NCBI RefSeq assembly: GCF_013744875.1
Contig: NZ_CP059399.1
Coordinates: 6,820,001 to 6,884,000 of the forward strand
Source: Nocardia huaxiensis
GTDB taxonomy: Bacteria > Actinomycetota > Actinomycetes > Mycobacteriales > Mycobacteriaceae
Length of the DNA stretch: 64,000 bases
Direction: 5' to 3'
Shown: positions 17,399-25,372 of the stretch, one piece after another
Layout of the letters: every line of letters begins with the position of its first letter
Position numbering within the stretch: the stretch's first letter is position 1
Program-made: the position numbers and the translations under genes
The notes under the pieces: model-generated
Told to the model about the DNA's origin: nothing
The model's database searches: none
What the model saw: only the letters and a program-made list of their open reading frames with translations

Positions 17399-17941
17399 AT
17401 GTCCGACACACCGTATGAACCAGGACCCCCGCAGTATCCCGCGAACCGGCCGCCGTATCCCGCGCAGCCGTACGGGCCTTATGCTCCCCCACCACGATTC
17501 GGGACGCCGATGACCTCGATGCCCAGGAGCGTGCGGGTGGCGCAGATCGCCGCGCTGATCCTGGCCGCGCTGGGCGTGATCGCGATCGTGTCGCTCAGTT
17601 CCATGGGGTACTCGTACTCCGCCGGGAAGCTGACGTTCGCGTATTTTCCGGCGTTCGGTGCGGCCATTACCGCGCTGTTCTTCGGGCGCGGGGGCTCCGG
17701 GACCAAGGTCACGGCCATTGTGTTCGGCGCGTTGATGATTCTGTTCTTCCTCTCGTCCATGAGTCTGGCCGGGCAGGAGGAATCAGGCGGTCGGGTGGTC
17801 GGCGGGGAGCCGGTCGCGGGGGACGACTCCCGCGTATTGATCGTCTACGGCGCGGGATTCGGGCACCTGGCCGTCGGCATCCTGCTGGTTGTGGTGCTGG
17901 CGCAACGGGTTTCGGGGGACTGGTTCCGGCGAGCCCGCTGA
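17399..17941 (+). CDS. Hypothetical membrane protein with Pro/Tyr-rich N-terminus
   Basis: A 180-residue protein. The first 40 residues are a disordered Pro/Tyr-rich stretch (PPQYPANRPPYPAQPYGPY). Four hydrophobic segments follow (about 47-66, 72-92, 100-122, 145-168). GGAGG lies eight bases before the ATG. This layout is common for small actinobacterial envelope proteins. No function is assigned. Confidence 0.8.
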   Translation: MSDTPYEPGPPQYPANRPPYPAQPYGPYAPPPRFGTPMTSMPRSVRVAQIAALILAALGVIAIVSLSSMGYSYSAGKLTFAYFPAFGAAITALFFGRGGSGTKVTAIVFGALMILFFLSSMSLAGQEESGGRVVGGEPVAGDDSRVLIVYGAGFGHLAVGILLVVVLAQRVSGDWFRRAR

Positions 17942-17946
17942 TCCGG

Positions 17947-18402
17947 CTACGGCCGCGCGGCGATCAGGTCGACGCGATAGTTCTGCGGTGGGATCTCGCC
18001 GTCGGAATGGCGGCGCTCCGGGCTCAGGTTCACCAGTGTCAACCGGTAGCCGCCTGCGGTATCGGCCGCCAATTCCGGGTAGGCGGTGGCGAGTTGGTGC
18101 TCGGCCTGCACGCCTGCCGCGACCACGGTCAGGACGATGATCGCGTTGCCTTCCCAGACGCAGTCGACGTCCACGGGGCAGCGGCTGTCGCTCGAGACCT
18201 CGTTGAACAGCACGGTGAGACGCTCGTCGTCGAGGTGTGCGGTGGCGCCGGGCGAGAGCGTGAAGGGCGTGCCGAGTTGCGCGATCACTGTGGAGGGTGG
18301 CGGCGCGGTGGTCGTGGGCGACGGCTCGGACCACGGGAGGCAACCGGCCGCCGCCACTACGGCCACCAGCAGCGTGCCGTGTGCGAGTCGTCTCCGGATC
18401 AT
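17947..18402 (-). CDS. Hypothetical lipoprotein
   Basis: A 151-residue protein. The signal peptide ends in AAAGC (lipidated Cys about residue 21) and is followed by a Pro/Thr-rich linker. The mature part is beta-rich and has DSRCPVDVDCVWEGNA, a Cys-pair motif recurring in small bacterial lipoproteins of unknown function. It is convergent with the preceding membrane protein, only 5 bases away. Confidence 0.8.
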   Translation of the reverse strand: MIRRRLAHGTLLVAVVAAAGCLPWSEPSPTTTAPPPSTVIAQLGTPFTLSPGATAHLDDERLTVLFNEVSSDSRCPVDVDCVWEGNAIIVLTVVAAGVQAEHQLATAYPELAADTAGGYRLTLVNLSPERRHSDGEIPPQNYRVDLIAARP

Positions 18403-18414
18403 GTCCTCACCCTC

Positions 18415-19941
18415 TCACTCGGGGTGCGCTCGCAGGAGTTGGTCGAGCCGGCCGGTTTCGGTGTGGGTGAGGCGGCCGCCATGGTCGAGGGCGTCGGCGA
18501 GCAGCAGGGCCAGGGAGGTGCCGTGCACGCGAATATCGCTGGGATTGCCGCGGATTCGGAACTTCCGCCACGTGTCGTCGTCGCGCGGGGTCGGCACGAT
18601 TTCGCAGACCACCCAGTGGGTGCGGAGATCGGCCGACTCGAGGTCGTAGGTGGTCGCGGCGGCGACGCAGGTGCCGTCGGTGCGGGCGAACATGACGGTC
18701 AGGTCGAGGTCCGAGCCGGGCACTGCGGCGCGACAGTGTTCGCGCACGGGCAGGATTCGCCAGGCGCCGTCGAAGAGCGTGCCGGTGCCGATGCGCATGT
18801 AGAGGCGCTGCACCTCGGCCGAACCGTCCAGCCAGTCGTTGTCCGATTCGGGTGCGGTGACCTGGTGGTCACGTTCGATGCGGTCGATCACCTCGTCGAT
18901 CTCGATGGTCGCCGCCTCCAGATGCCAGCCCGGTAGCGGGCGCAGCGCCCCGTCCGCGTCCTGGGTGACGCCGACCAGCCCGGCGCGCAGGGCGACGGCG
19001 CGATTACGACCTTCGATCTGATCGTTGACGTGCACCACCGCGCGTGCGAGCGTGGCGGGCACCGCTGTGCTTCGAATGCCCGGGAAGTCGAAATCGAAGG
19101 CGCTCTCCGGCTTTCCGCGCGGTTCGTCCAGCGGCAGGTCCAGCATCGGGTTCGGGACGTCGAAGGTGACCCCGCCCTTCAGGTAGGGGTAGAACCGGGT
19201 GATCCAGCCGGTGGCGCGGTCACCGCCGTAGGCGTCGACCGGGTTGTAGATGCGCTGCCAGAATGCGATATCGGGCTCCCCGGCGGCGGCCCGCACGAAC
19301 TCGTCGGCGATGGGAGCCAGTGAGCGGCACCAGGTTTCGAGGCCGAAGTCGGCCAGGGCGTCCACCCGTTCGCGAATCTTGCGCCAGTCCTCCACGGTGC
19401 CCGTCAGGGTGATGGCGGGAATCCCGCAGACGCACATCATCCACAGCGCGAAGTACTCGGCGTAGGCGTCAAGCGCCACCACCCGGCCCGCGATCCGCTC
19501 CACTGCGGTGCTCGTGGTGAAGTCGCATTCGAACAGTGCGGTGCCCCTGGCCTTTTCGGCGAGACCCTTCTCGAACAGCTCGACCGCGTACGCCCAGCCC
19601 GCCGCGTCCGCGGGCATGCCGCCGTCGACCGTGACCGTCAGCGTCGCCCGCCCCTCATGATCGACCAGCTTCGCGCGCAATTCTTCGGCGTGCAATCGGA
19701 TGTGCCGGGCCAGGCCCTGAGTGACGGTGAGCCACACCGCGTCCGGGGACAGCACCAGCGGCCGATGCTGTGCGAACGCCTGCGCGACCGCACTGAACAG
19801 CGGATGCACCCCGTCGGGCGTCAGCATGGGAGTCGCCGGATCACCGCCGATCACAAGCGCATCCGCGTACAGCTCCCCCAGTGGCCGGGTAGCCAGTGGT
19901 TCCGCCGCGGGCGTCACCGCGTCGACCTCGAATCGCATCAT
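18415..19941 (-). CDS. DUF4419 domain-containing protein
   Basis: A 508-residue soluble protein matching the DUF4419 family. Hallmarks are PLVLSPDAVWLTVTQGLARH near residue 70, the WMMCVCGIPAITLTGTVEDW region, and FYPYLKGG. The family is found in bacteria and fungi and has no established function. It starts at two consecutive ATG codons (19941/19938) and lies 12 bases upstream of the lipoprotein gene on the same strand. Confidence 0.85.
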   Translation of the reverse strand: MMRFEVDAVTPAAEPLATRPLGELYADALVIGGDPATPMLTPDGVHPLFSAVAQAFAQHRPLVLSPDAVWLTVTQGLARHIRLHAEELRAKLVDHEGRATLTVTVDGGMPADAAGWAYAVELFEKGLAEKARGTALFECDFTTSTAVERIAGRVVALDAYAEYFALWMMCVCGIPAITLTGTVEDWRKIRERVDALADFGLETWCRSLAPIADEFVRAAAGEPDIAFWQRIYNPVDAYGGDRATGWITRFYPYLKGGVTFDVPNPMLDLPLDEPRGKPESAFDFDFPGIRSTAVPATLARAVVHVNDQIEGRNRAVALRAGLVGVTQDADGALRPLPGWHLEAATIEIDEVIDRIERDHQVTAPESDNDWLDGSAEVQRLYMRIGTGTLFDGAWRILPVREHCRAAVPGSDLDLTVMFARTDGTCVAAATTYDLESADLRTHWVVCEIVPTPRDDDTWRKFRIRGNPSDIRVHGTSLALLLADALDHGGRLTHTETGRLDQLLRAHPE

Positions 19942-20115
19942 CGTCCTCGCCTCCCTCGTACGCCACCCCGGTCGGACGTGCGGCCCATTCTGCCGGGCCG
20001 GCGGTCACCGCCGCCCCTCAATTTCCGCGGTGAAACGGCGTGTCACAGTCCGATTTCCGCTGATGAACGAGCGACCATGGGCCTGAAATCGGCACTGCAA
20101 CTGGTAGGAGACACG

Positions 20116-20379
20116 ATGCTCACACTCGGATTCTTCGGTTGGATCGTTATCGGCGGCTTGGCCGGCTGGATCGGCAGCAAGCTCATGGGCACCGACGCTC
20201 AGCAGGGCATCGTGCTCAATGTCGTGGTCGGCGTCATCGGCGGCCTGCTCGGCGGCTTCCTGCTCAAACTGCTCGGTGTGGACGTACGCGGCGGCGGGCT
20301 GATCTTCAGCTTCCTGACCTGTCTCGGCGGCGCGGTGCTGCTGCTGTTCATCGTCGGCAAGGTCACCGGCCGCAAGTAG
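20116..20379 (+). CDS. GlsB/YeaQ/YmgE family stress-response membrane protein
   Basis: An 87-residue, Gly-rich protein with three hydrophobic helices (GWIVIGGLAGWIGSKLMG, VVGVIGGLLGGFLLKLL, TCLGGAVLLLFIVG). This is the transglycosylase-associated family. AGGAG lies five bases before the ATG at 20116. Members are induced by acid or membrane stress, but their action is unknown. Confidence 0.9.
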   Translation: MLTLGFFGWIVIGGLAGWIGSKLMGTDAQQGIVLNVVVGVIGGLLGGFLLKLLGVDVRGGGLIFSFLTCLGGAVLLLFIVGKVTGRK

Positions 20380-20388
20380 CGTGCGGGA

Positions 20389-20775
20389 TCAGGAGCCGGC
20401 GGGCTGGAAGAGTTCGATCAGATTGCCCGCCGGGTCCTGGACCAGGATCTGACGGCCGCCGGGGCCGCTGACGATGTCATTGCGGAAGGTAACGCCCGCG
20501 GCGCGCAGGCGAGCGACCTCGGCGTCGAGGTCCTCGACAATGAGGTGAATGCGGTTCCAGCCGCCGGGGCTCGGGGTGGCGCCATCCGGCATGGGACGAG
20601 CGCCCGAGCTGGTGGGTCCGGACAGCAGCACGCGCATAGGACCACGGGCCACCTCGGCGACGGCGGGGGCGGCATCGAAGTTCAAGGTGAAGCCGAGATG
20701 GGTGGTGTAGAAGTCGGTGGCGGCGGCCACGTCGTCGACGAGATAGCGGACACCGGCGAATTCGGTGATGGTCAT
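20389..20775 (-). CDS. VOC family (glyoxalase/bleomycin-resistance-like) protein
   Basis: A 128-residue protein with one vicinal-oxygen-chelate domain made of two beta-alpha-beta3 units. Candidate metal ligands include the His in NRIHLIVEDLD and the Glu in GNLIELFQP. It starts within the stop codon of the ArsR-ArsC gene (ATGA overlap), so it belongs to that operon. It has no cysteine, unlike the ArsI arsenic lyases of this superfamily. Confidence 0.85.
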   Translation of the reverse strand: MTITEFAGVRYLVDDVAAATDFYTTHLGFTLNFDAAPAVAEVARGPMRVLLSGPTSSGARPMPDGATPSPGGWNRIHLIVEDLDAEVARLRAAGVTFRNDIVSGPGGRQILVQDPAGNLIELFQPAGS

Positions 20776-21515
20776 GACTGATGCTCCAAAGTTGGTATCA
20801 GATAATGGATTCGAGTGTCGAGCTCTGTTGCGATATCACGAAATTCGTGAAGGTCGACACCGTCGGGATCGGGAATGCTCCAGTGCGCGGTGCGAATTGC
20901 CGACGCGTCGTCGCGAGGCAGTTCACGAATCTTGTCGCACAGGGTGATAATTCGATCGAAGCTCCGGACTTCCAGGGCTGCAATGGATTTGGGCCGCTGC
21001 TGCCCGAGTTCTATGCCGTAGTCGTCCCGCAGGACCTGCACGGCGAACGGGTGCATCCGCGATTTCGGATGACTGCCGGCGCTCACCGCGCGCACCCGCC
21101 CGCCGCCGCGAAAACGCAGCAGCGCTTCCGCCATCGGTGAGCGGGCACTGTTTCCGGTGCACAGGAACAGCACCGAGCCGCCGGACGCGGGCGCGTCGAC
21201 GGCCGTCGGCGTGAGCGCCGGATGCAGTGCGGCTGCCGCGTTCCCGAAGGCGGCGGCACACCGCGGCAGGTCCAGCCGGTAGTAGCTGTCACGGCCGTCG
21301 AAGGTGCTGCGGCGGGCGGCGACCAGGCCGGACGAGCGCAGCAGTCGCAGGTGATAGGACACGAGGTTCTGCGGTTCGCCCAGGGCGGCCACCAACTCGC
21401 GCACGCGACGGTCACCCGAGGCGAGTTCGGTCAGCAGGGCCCAGCGCAGCGGATGGGCTGCCATCCGCAGCAGCAGTGGAAGTTCTGGTCGTCCAATCGA
21501 TTCCACCCTTCCCAC
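20772..21515 (-). CDS. ArsR-type repressor fused to arsenate reductase/LMW tyrosine phosphatase
   Basis: A 247-residue two-domain protein. Residues about 10-90 form an ArsR winged helix (VRELVAALGEPQNLVSYHLRLLRSSGLV). Residues about 113-240 form a low-molecular-weight phosphatase/ArsC domain with the P-loop CTGNSARS and the general-acid Asp in IPDPDG. It should both sense and reduce arsenate, or act as a phosphatase. I do not see the usual ArsR cysteine pair in the DNA-binding half. An ATCAA-N6-TTGAT operator lies just upstream, and a VOC gene follows by overlap. Confidence 0.9.
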   Translation of the reverse strand: MGRVESIGRPELPLLLRMAAHPLRWALLTELASGDRRVRELVAALGEPQNLVSYHLRLLRSSGLVAARRSTFDGRDSYYRLDLPRCAAAFGNAAAALHPALTPTAVDAPASGGSVLFLCTGNSARSPMAEALLRFRGGGRVRAVSAGSHPKSRMHPFAVQVLRDDYGIELGQQRPKSIAALEVRSFDRIITLCDKIRELPRDDASAIRTAHWSIPDPDGVDLHEFRDIATELDTRIHYLIPTLEHQS

Positions 21516-21530
21516 GGTACATCAAATCAG

Positions 21531-21546
21531 ATTGATGGATTGTCGA
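21531..21546. promoter_or_regulatory. ArsR-type operator ATCAA-N6-TTGAT
   Basis: ATCAA - ATCAGA - TTGAT: perfect 5-base arms, 16 bases upstream of the ArsR-ArsC start. ArsR/SmtB repressors commonly bind AT-rich dyads of this type, so self-regulation is likely. Confidence 0.6.
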
Positions 21547-21699
21547 GGCGGCTGAACAAGATCGAGAATCGTCACACGAATTCTCCGCCATTTCACCGAT
21601 TCCCGATTACCGGAGTTTCTATTGTTTCGGCGCTGCGGACAGCTCGGCCGTGTCAATATTGGCGCCGTCCCGTTCTTGCGCCAGAGAAGCCGCACTTAT

Positions 21700-23343
21700 A
21701 TGTTTTCGCTTACGAATTTTCGGGCGTATGTTTGGCCCATCGCGACGGTAGTGATGGTCGCCGGTATTGCCATCGCCACGATTGTCTGGGCGCCCGCACC
21801 GATGGCCGCGCCGTGGGATCCGTTCAATATGCTCGACGGCGCGTACCGGATTCTGCGGGGACAGTCGGCCGGCGCGGATTTTCACAATCCCATTGGGCCA
21901 CTTCTCTATTGCCTCATCTCGCTCGGAATGCGCCTGCAGGACACCCCGTCGCTGGCGGCGATCGGCTACGGCAGCGTCGTCATGCTCGCCATCCTCGCGC
22001 CGATCGCGTGGTGGGTGGCGCGGCGGCGGTTACCCGCGCCGTACGCGGCGGTGTTCACCGTGTTCACCGCGCTCCTGCTGGTGGCCGTGCGGCCACTGCA
22101 CTACGCGACGGACATCACCTCCTACGCCATGCTGTACAACCGTTGGGGCTGGGCGCTTTTCGGCATCGTGCTGCTGCTCGCGTGCGTCCGCCCCGTGCAT
22201 ACCGGGGCCCGGCGCGCGGCGATCGTGGAAGCCGTTCTGCTCGGCCTGCTGCTCGGAATGCTGTTCTACGACAAGCTCAATTTCTTCGGCGTGGCCGTGG
22301 TCATGATCGTCTTCGGCATCATTGCCGGAACGGCTCCGCGTCGCCCGGCCGAATTATTGGGCGTAGCGGCCGGATTCGGCGTCGTACTGGGTGGCATGTG
22401 GATCGGATTCGGCGTGTCGCTCGGCGGCTATCTGGCCGACGTCGCCGATGCGGCGAAGACCATTCCGCCGGGAATGCGCCTGCAGCAGTTGTGGACCGGC
22501 GTGCGCGATGTCGCTCCGATAGCCGTCCTCACCCTGCTGGCCCTCGCTGTGCTGGCGGCGATCTCGCGGCAACAGGCCGCCACGATAGTGCGCCTGACCG
22601 TCGTCATCGCCGCGATCGGCGGCTCGAGCCTGCTCATCTCGACACTGAATGCCCAGGAGCGCAACGAGATCCCGGCCTTGGCGCTCATCCCGCTGCTGTT
22701 CGTCGCCTTCCTCGGGCCGCGCTTGCCCCGCTGGGCGGGCGGACCGGGCGAGGACCAGGACCACAGATGGCCGATCGCCGCCGCGCTGGCCGCCGCCGCA
22801 CTGCTGCTGATCGCGACAATGGGCGTGATCACCGCCCGGGACGGAATCGCACTGGCGGGCAGCGTCACCCGCCACGACGAAGTCGTTCGTCCGCCCGCGA
22901 GCCAGCGCATCGCCAGCGACCACCTCCGCGACTACTACATCCCGGCAGACTCCCAATGGGTCACCGCCTACCGCACGGCCCACGACGTCCCCGCCATGCT
23001 CAACGACGGCATAGCCCTCCTCGAACGCCACAACACTCACCACGACAGCATCTTCACGATCGCCGCAACCGACCCGTTCTCCTTCGCCCTGTCCACCCCA
23101 CCCACCCGCGGCGCCTTCCTCTGGTGGGACCTGGACTTCGACTTCAACCGCACGCACTACCCGGACGCGAACCAGATCTTCCCCGACGCCCACTGGATCA
23201 TGATCCCGCGCATGATCGCGGGCCAGGGCTGCTGCCAGGAAACCGTCGACGTCATGCTCGAGCTCTACCGCCCCTACCTGTCGGCCCACTTCCACGAGGC
23301 CGACCGCACCGACAACTGGATCCTGCTCGCCCGCAACCCGTGA
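21700..23343 (+). CDS. Polytopic membrane protein, possibly GT-C glycosyltransferase-like
   Basis: About 547 residues with some ten to twelve hydrophobic helices. The first extracytoplasmic loop has WDPFNMLDGAYRI and later DFHNPIGPLLY, an acidic plus His/Pro pattern reminiscent of GT-C enzymes that use lipid-linked sugars. A C-terminal soluble region follows (about residues 420-547). I do not recognise a specific family. The ATG at 21700 is uncertain: an in-frame TTG at 21622 is possible, and neither has a strong ribosome site. The start region is more AT-rich than its surroundings. Confidence 0.75.
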   Translation: MFSLTNFRAYVWPIATVVMVAGIAIATIVWAPAPMAAPWDPFNMLDGAYRILRGQSAGADFHNPIGPLLYCLISLGMRLQDTPSLAAIGYGSVVMLAILAPIAWWVARRRLPAPYAAVFTVFTALLLVAVRPLHYATDITSYAMLYNRWGWALFGIVLLLACVRPVHTGARRAAIVEAVLLGLLLGMLFYDKLNFFGVAVVMIVFGIIAGTAPRRPAELLGVAAGFGVVLGGMWIGFGVSLGGYLADVADAAKTIPPGMRLQQLWTGVRDVAPIAVLTLLALAVLAAISRQQAATIVRLTVVIAAIGGSSLLISTLNAQERNEIPALALIPLLFVAFLGPRLPRWAGGPGEDQDHRWPIAAALAAAALLLIATMGVITARDGIALAGSVTRHDEVVRPPASQRIASDHLRDYYIPADSQWVTAYRTAHDVPAMLNDGIALLERHNTHHDSIFTIAATDPFSFALSTPPTRGAFLWWDLDFDFNRTHYPDANQIFPDAHWIMIPRMIAGQGCCQETVDVMLELYRPYLSAHFHEADRTDNWILLARNP

Positions 23344-23447
23344 ACCGGCTGGTCAGCAGCCACCGGAAAATGGCTTTACCGCCTCCGAACCCCGTTGCTA
23401 CCGTGGTTCCAGCACATTCTCCCGACGACACCAGGAAGGCGGCACCC

Positions 23448-23531
23448 GTGACCGAGCTGATTCAGCTGACCAGCGGACGTGTATTCGGCCGCACCTGGCT
23501 TCGCCGCGCCGGCGTACGGAGCAGACTCTAG
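23448..23531 (+). CDS. Candidate 28-residue basic peptide
   Basis: A GTG with AGGAAGG eight bases upstream opens a 28-codon frame ending at TAG. The peptide is basic, contains one Trp and ends RRAGVRSRL. A strong terminator hairpin follows 20 bases later. It could be a real small protein, a leader peptide, or chance. Its good ribosome site and its position between a gene and a terminator are the only support. Confidence 0.35.
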   Translation: MTELIQLTSGRVFGRTWLRRAGVRSRL

Positions 23532-23553
23532 ATCGCGGATATCCGAGATCACC

Positions 23554-23599
23554 GAAACGGGGTCGCTCCAAGGCATTTCGCCAGGAGCGGCCCCGTTTC
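23554..23599 (+). terminator. Strong hairpin terminator before tRNA genes
   Basis: GAAACGGGG-T-CGCTCC pairs with GGAGCG-G-CCCCGTTTC, 15 pairs with one mismatch and a 14-base loop. It separates the membrane-protein/small-ORF unit from the tRNA gene at 23618. Confidence 0.8.
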
Positions 23600-23617
23600 T
23601 GTACTGCTCCAGTTCAA

Positions 23618-23691
23618 TCCCTCGTGGCCCAAATGGCAGAGGCACCGGCTTCAGGTACCGGACGGTGTGAGTTCGAATCTCACCGAGGGAA
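23618..23691 (+). tRNA. tRNA with CAG anticodon (nominal tRNA-Leu) and class I body
   Basis: A 74-base cloverleaf. The acceptor TCCCTCG/CGAGGGA has 7 pairs, the D arm is GCC..GGC, the anticodon loop TTCAGGT gives CAG, the T arm is GTGAG-TTCGAAT-CTCAC, and the discriminator is A. By the code this reads CTG (Leu). The variable loop is only 5 bases (ACGGT), whereas bacterial tRNA-Leu has a long variable arm. The top anticodon pair is a C-A mismatch, the first acceptor pair is T-A, and CCA is not encoded (ACCC follows). It may be an atypical functional tRNA or a decaying one. Confidence 0.75.
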
Positions 23692-23759
23692 CCCACTTTT
23701 CACGCCCCGCGCGACTCAATGTGGAGCAGATGTCAATGGCGACATCGGCGCGGGGCCGA

Positions 23760-23836
23760 GTGCCCGTAGCTCAGCCGGACAGAGCACCCGTCTACGAAGC
23801 GGGAGGCCGGAGGTTCGATCCCTCCCGGGCACACCA
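23760..23836 (+). tRNA. tRNA-Arg (anticodon ACG)
   Basis: A canonical cloverleaf. The acceptor is GTGCCCG/CGGGCAC, the D stem GCTC/GAGC, the anticodon stem CCCGT/GCGGG with loop CTACGAA (anticodon ACG), the T arm GGAGG-TTCGATC-CCTCC, the discriminator A, and CCA is encoded at 23834-23836. A34 is normally edited to inosine, so it would read CGT, CGC and CGA. Confidence 0.97.
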
Positions 23837-23929
23837 ACTTTCGATCACGCGCGGGGTAGCCGGACGGCTGCCGGGTCCGCGAATCCACGGCTTGATTCAG
23901 GGCGTGACGGGCTTCGGCTTGACGTGGAT

Positions 23930-23944
23930 GAATCACCGTGATTC
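23930..23944. promoter_or_regulatory. Operator-like dyad in the promoter of the XRE gene
   Basis: GAATCAC - C - GTGATTC is a perfect 15-base dyad, 13 bases before the ATG at 23958. It lies between a TTGACG (-35, 23919) and a TTCGAT (-10, about 23942). A second inverted pair, GATTCAG at 23894 and CTGAATC at 23949, flanks it. Autorepression by the XRE protein is the likely role. Confidence 0.6.
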
Positions 23945-23957
23945 GATCTGAATCATC

Positions 23958-24878
23958 ATGGTTCCAATGAATCACCCCGAAGAGGGCGCGCATCCGACGG
24001 CAGCAGCCGTCGCGAATGCGGTTGCGCCCCAGTCGCACCCGCGCCAGCAACTGGCCGCGGAGCTGCGGCGGCTGCGGGGTGTCGCCGGAATCTCCGGGCG
24101 GGAGCTGGCCAAGCTGGTCGGCATCAGCCAGTCGACGCTGTCGCGGATCGAGGCCGGACACGCGGTTCCGCCGCTACCGCAGGTGCTGGACTGGGCCAAA
24201 GCGGTTGGGGCGGAACCTGATTCTCAGCAGTTGCTACGCACGCTCACCGAGGCGGCGCACACGCCCGAGGTGCAGGACTGGGCGGCCTCGCTCGCGGACC
24301 GCCCGCATCTACAGGACGATGTCCGGGCATTCGAGGAAGACGCGGCGGTGGTGCGGAACTTCCAGCCCGCGCTGGTGCCGGGACTGCTACAGACCGCCGA
24401 TTACGCCCGCCGCGTATTCGCCACCTTCGATCCGCCCTATACGCCCGACGCTCTGACGGCCGCGCTCGCCGCACGCCTCGAGCGCCAACGGGTGCTGTAC
24501 GACCCCGCGAAGAAGTTCGAATTCCTGATGACCGAAGCGGCCCTGCGGTTCCGGCCCGGCCCGCATCGTCTGCTGCTCGCCCAATTGGATCGGATCATTT
24601 CGATCGAGACCCTCGAATCGGTCACCATCGGGGTGATTCCGCAGGATATCGAGGCGACCACCACGATCCCGCACGGTTTCGTCATCTACGAGAACGAAGA
24701 CCACGCGCTCGCGTCGGCGGAACCGATCCCGGGCAGCATGGTCACCCGCGGCCCCGACCTGGTCGACGCCCATCGCCGCCGCTGGGCGGCCTTGACCCGA
24801 ATGGCCCTCTTCGACACCGACGCCCGTGCATTCCTCGCCGGGCTCCGCGATGAAATCCACCGCATCGCAACCCATTGA
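23958..24878 (+). CDS. XRE family regulator with DUF5753 domain
   Basis: A 306-residue protein. An N-terminal XRE helix-turn-helix (about 45-95; GRELAKLVGISQSTLSRIEAG) is followed by the DUF5753 domain (about 125-300; FQPALVPGLLQTADYARRVF, IPHGFVIYEN). This is the WhiJ/Scr1-like architecture that actinomycetes carry in many copies, usually next to a small DUF397 protein, and which behaves as a regulator/antitoxin-like partner. A DUF397 gene lies opposite, 83 bases away. A second ATG at 23967 is also possible as the start. Confidence 0.9.
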   Translation: MVPMNHPEEGAHPTAAAVANAVAPQSHPRQQLAAELRRLRGVAGISGRELAKLVGISQSTLSRIEAGHAVPPLPQVLDWAKAVGAEPDSQQLLRTLTEAAHTPEVQDWAASLADRPHLQDDVRAFEEDAAVVRNFQPALVPGLLQTADYARRVFATFDPPYTPDALTAALAARLERQRVLYDPAKKFEFLMTEAALRFRPGPHRLLLAQLDRIISIETLESVTIGVIPQDIEATTTIPHGFVIYENEDHALASAEPIPGSMVTRGPDLVDAHRRRWAALTRMALFDTDARAFLAGLRDEIHRIATH

Positions 24879-24921
24879 CCATTTTCCAGCGGCCGCACGA
24901 GGGGTCGGCCGCATCCGGGGT

Positions 24922-24955
24922 GGTGGTGTCGCAGCGAATTCGCTGCGACACCACC
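24922..24955. terminator. 34-bp perfect palindrome, bidirectional terminator
   Basis: GGTGGTGTCGCAGCGAA is followed directly by its exact reverse complement. It sits between the convergent XRE/DUF5753 and DUF397 genes. It should form a very stable hairpin in either RNA. Confidence 0.8.
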
Positions 24956-24961
24956 TGCCCG

Positions 24962-25192
24962 TCAGTCGGCGAAGTCGAATTCGCCGGCCCGCACACCCGA
25001 GGTGAACGCGCGCCACTCGGATTTCGTGAACCACAGCGTCGGGCTGTGCCGATCCTTGGAATCACGCACCGCGATCTGGCCTTCGTGGAAAGCGACCTCG
25101 ACACAATCGCCGCCGCCGTAGCTGAAGCTGCTCTTGGCGAACCTGGGACCGCGATGGTCCCCACGAATCCTGTTGCAGTTCATGGCATTCAT
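24962..25192 (-). CDS. DUF397 domain-containing protein
   Basis: A 76-residue protein of the DUF397 family. The core is FAKSSFSYGGGDCVEVAF, then VRDSKDRHSPTLWFTKSEW and AGEFDF. Members pair with XRE/DUF5753 regulators in actinomycetes and are proposed to be antagonised or bound by them. Starts at 25192 or 25183 are both possible; the upstream AAGG lies very close to the first. A longer in-frame extension to 25354 does not match the family length. Confidence 0.88.
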   Translation of the reverse strand: MNAMNCNRIRGDHRGPRFAKSSFSYGGGDCVEVAFHEGQIAVRDSKDRHSPTLWFTKSEWRAFTSGVRAGEFDFAD

Positions 25193-25372
25193 TCCTTCCC
25201 CCCGGAGGGCCACTCCCCATGGCCCTACCCGTGAATCACTGACGCCCAACACAGTGCTATCCGAACCACCAGCCGCGCAACTGAATTCATCCGGTCCCGC
25301 ACGCCGGTACATCGAAATGCTCATGACCGCAACACTACGGCGACCCACCGACAAAAAGCCGCCGCGCGAACC

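Noticed and set aside
20389..20775. VOC protein as ArsI carbon-arsenic lyase
   Set aside because: ArsI needs cysteines to bind trivalent arsenic; this protein has none.
23618..23691. Calling the odd tRNA a tRNA-Gln because of its T1-A72 acceptor end and D arm
   Set aside because: The anticodon reads CAG, not CTG or TTG, so glutamine decoding is not supported.
23894..23955. CRISPR-like repeat cluster near the tRNA genes
   Set aside because: The repeats are short inverted dyads around a promoter, not spaced direct repeats with unique spacers.
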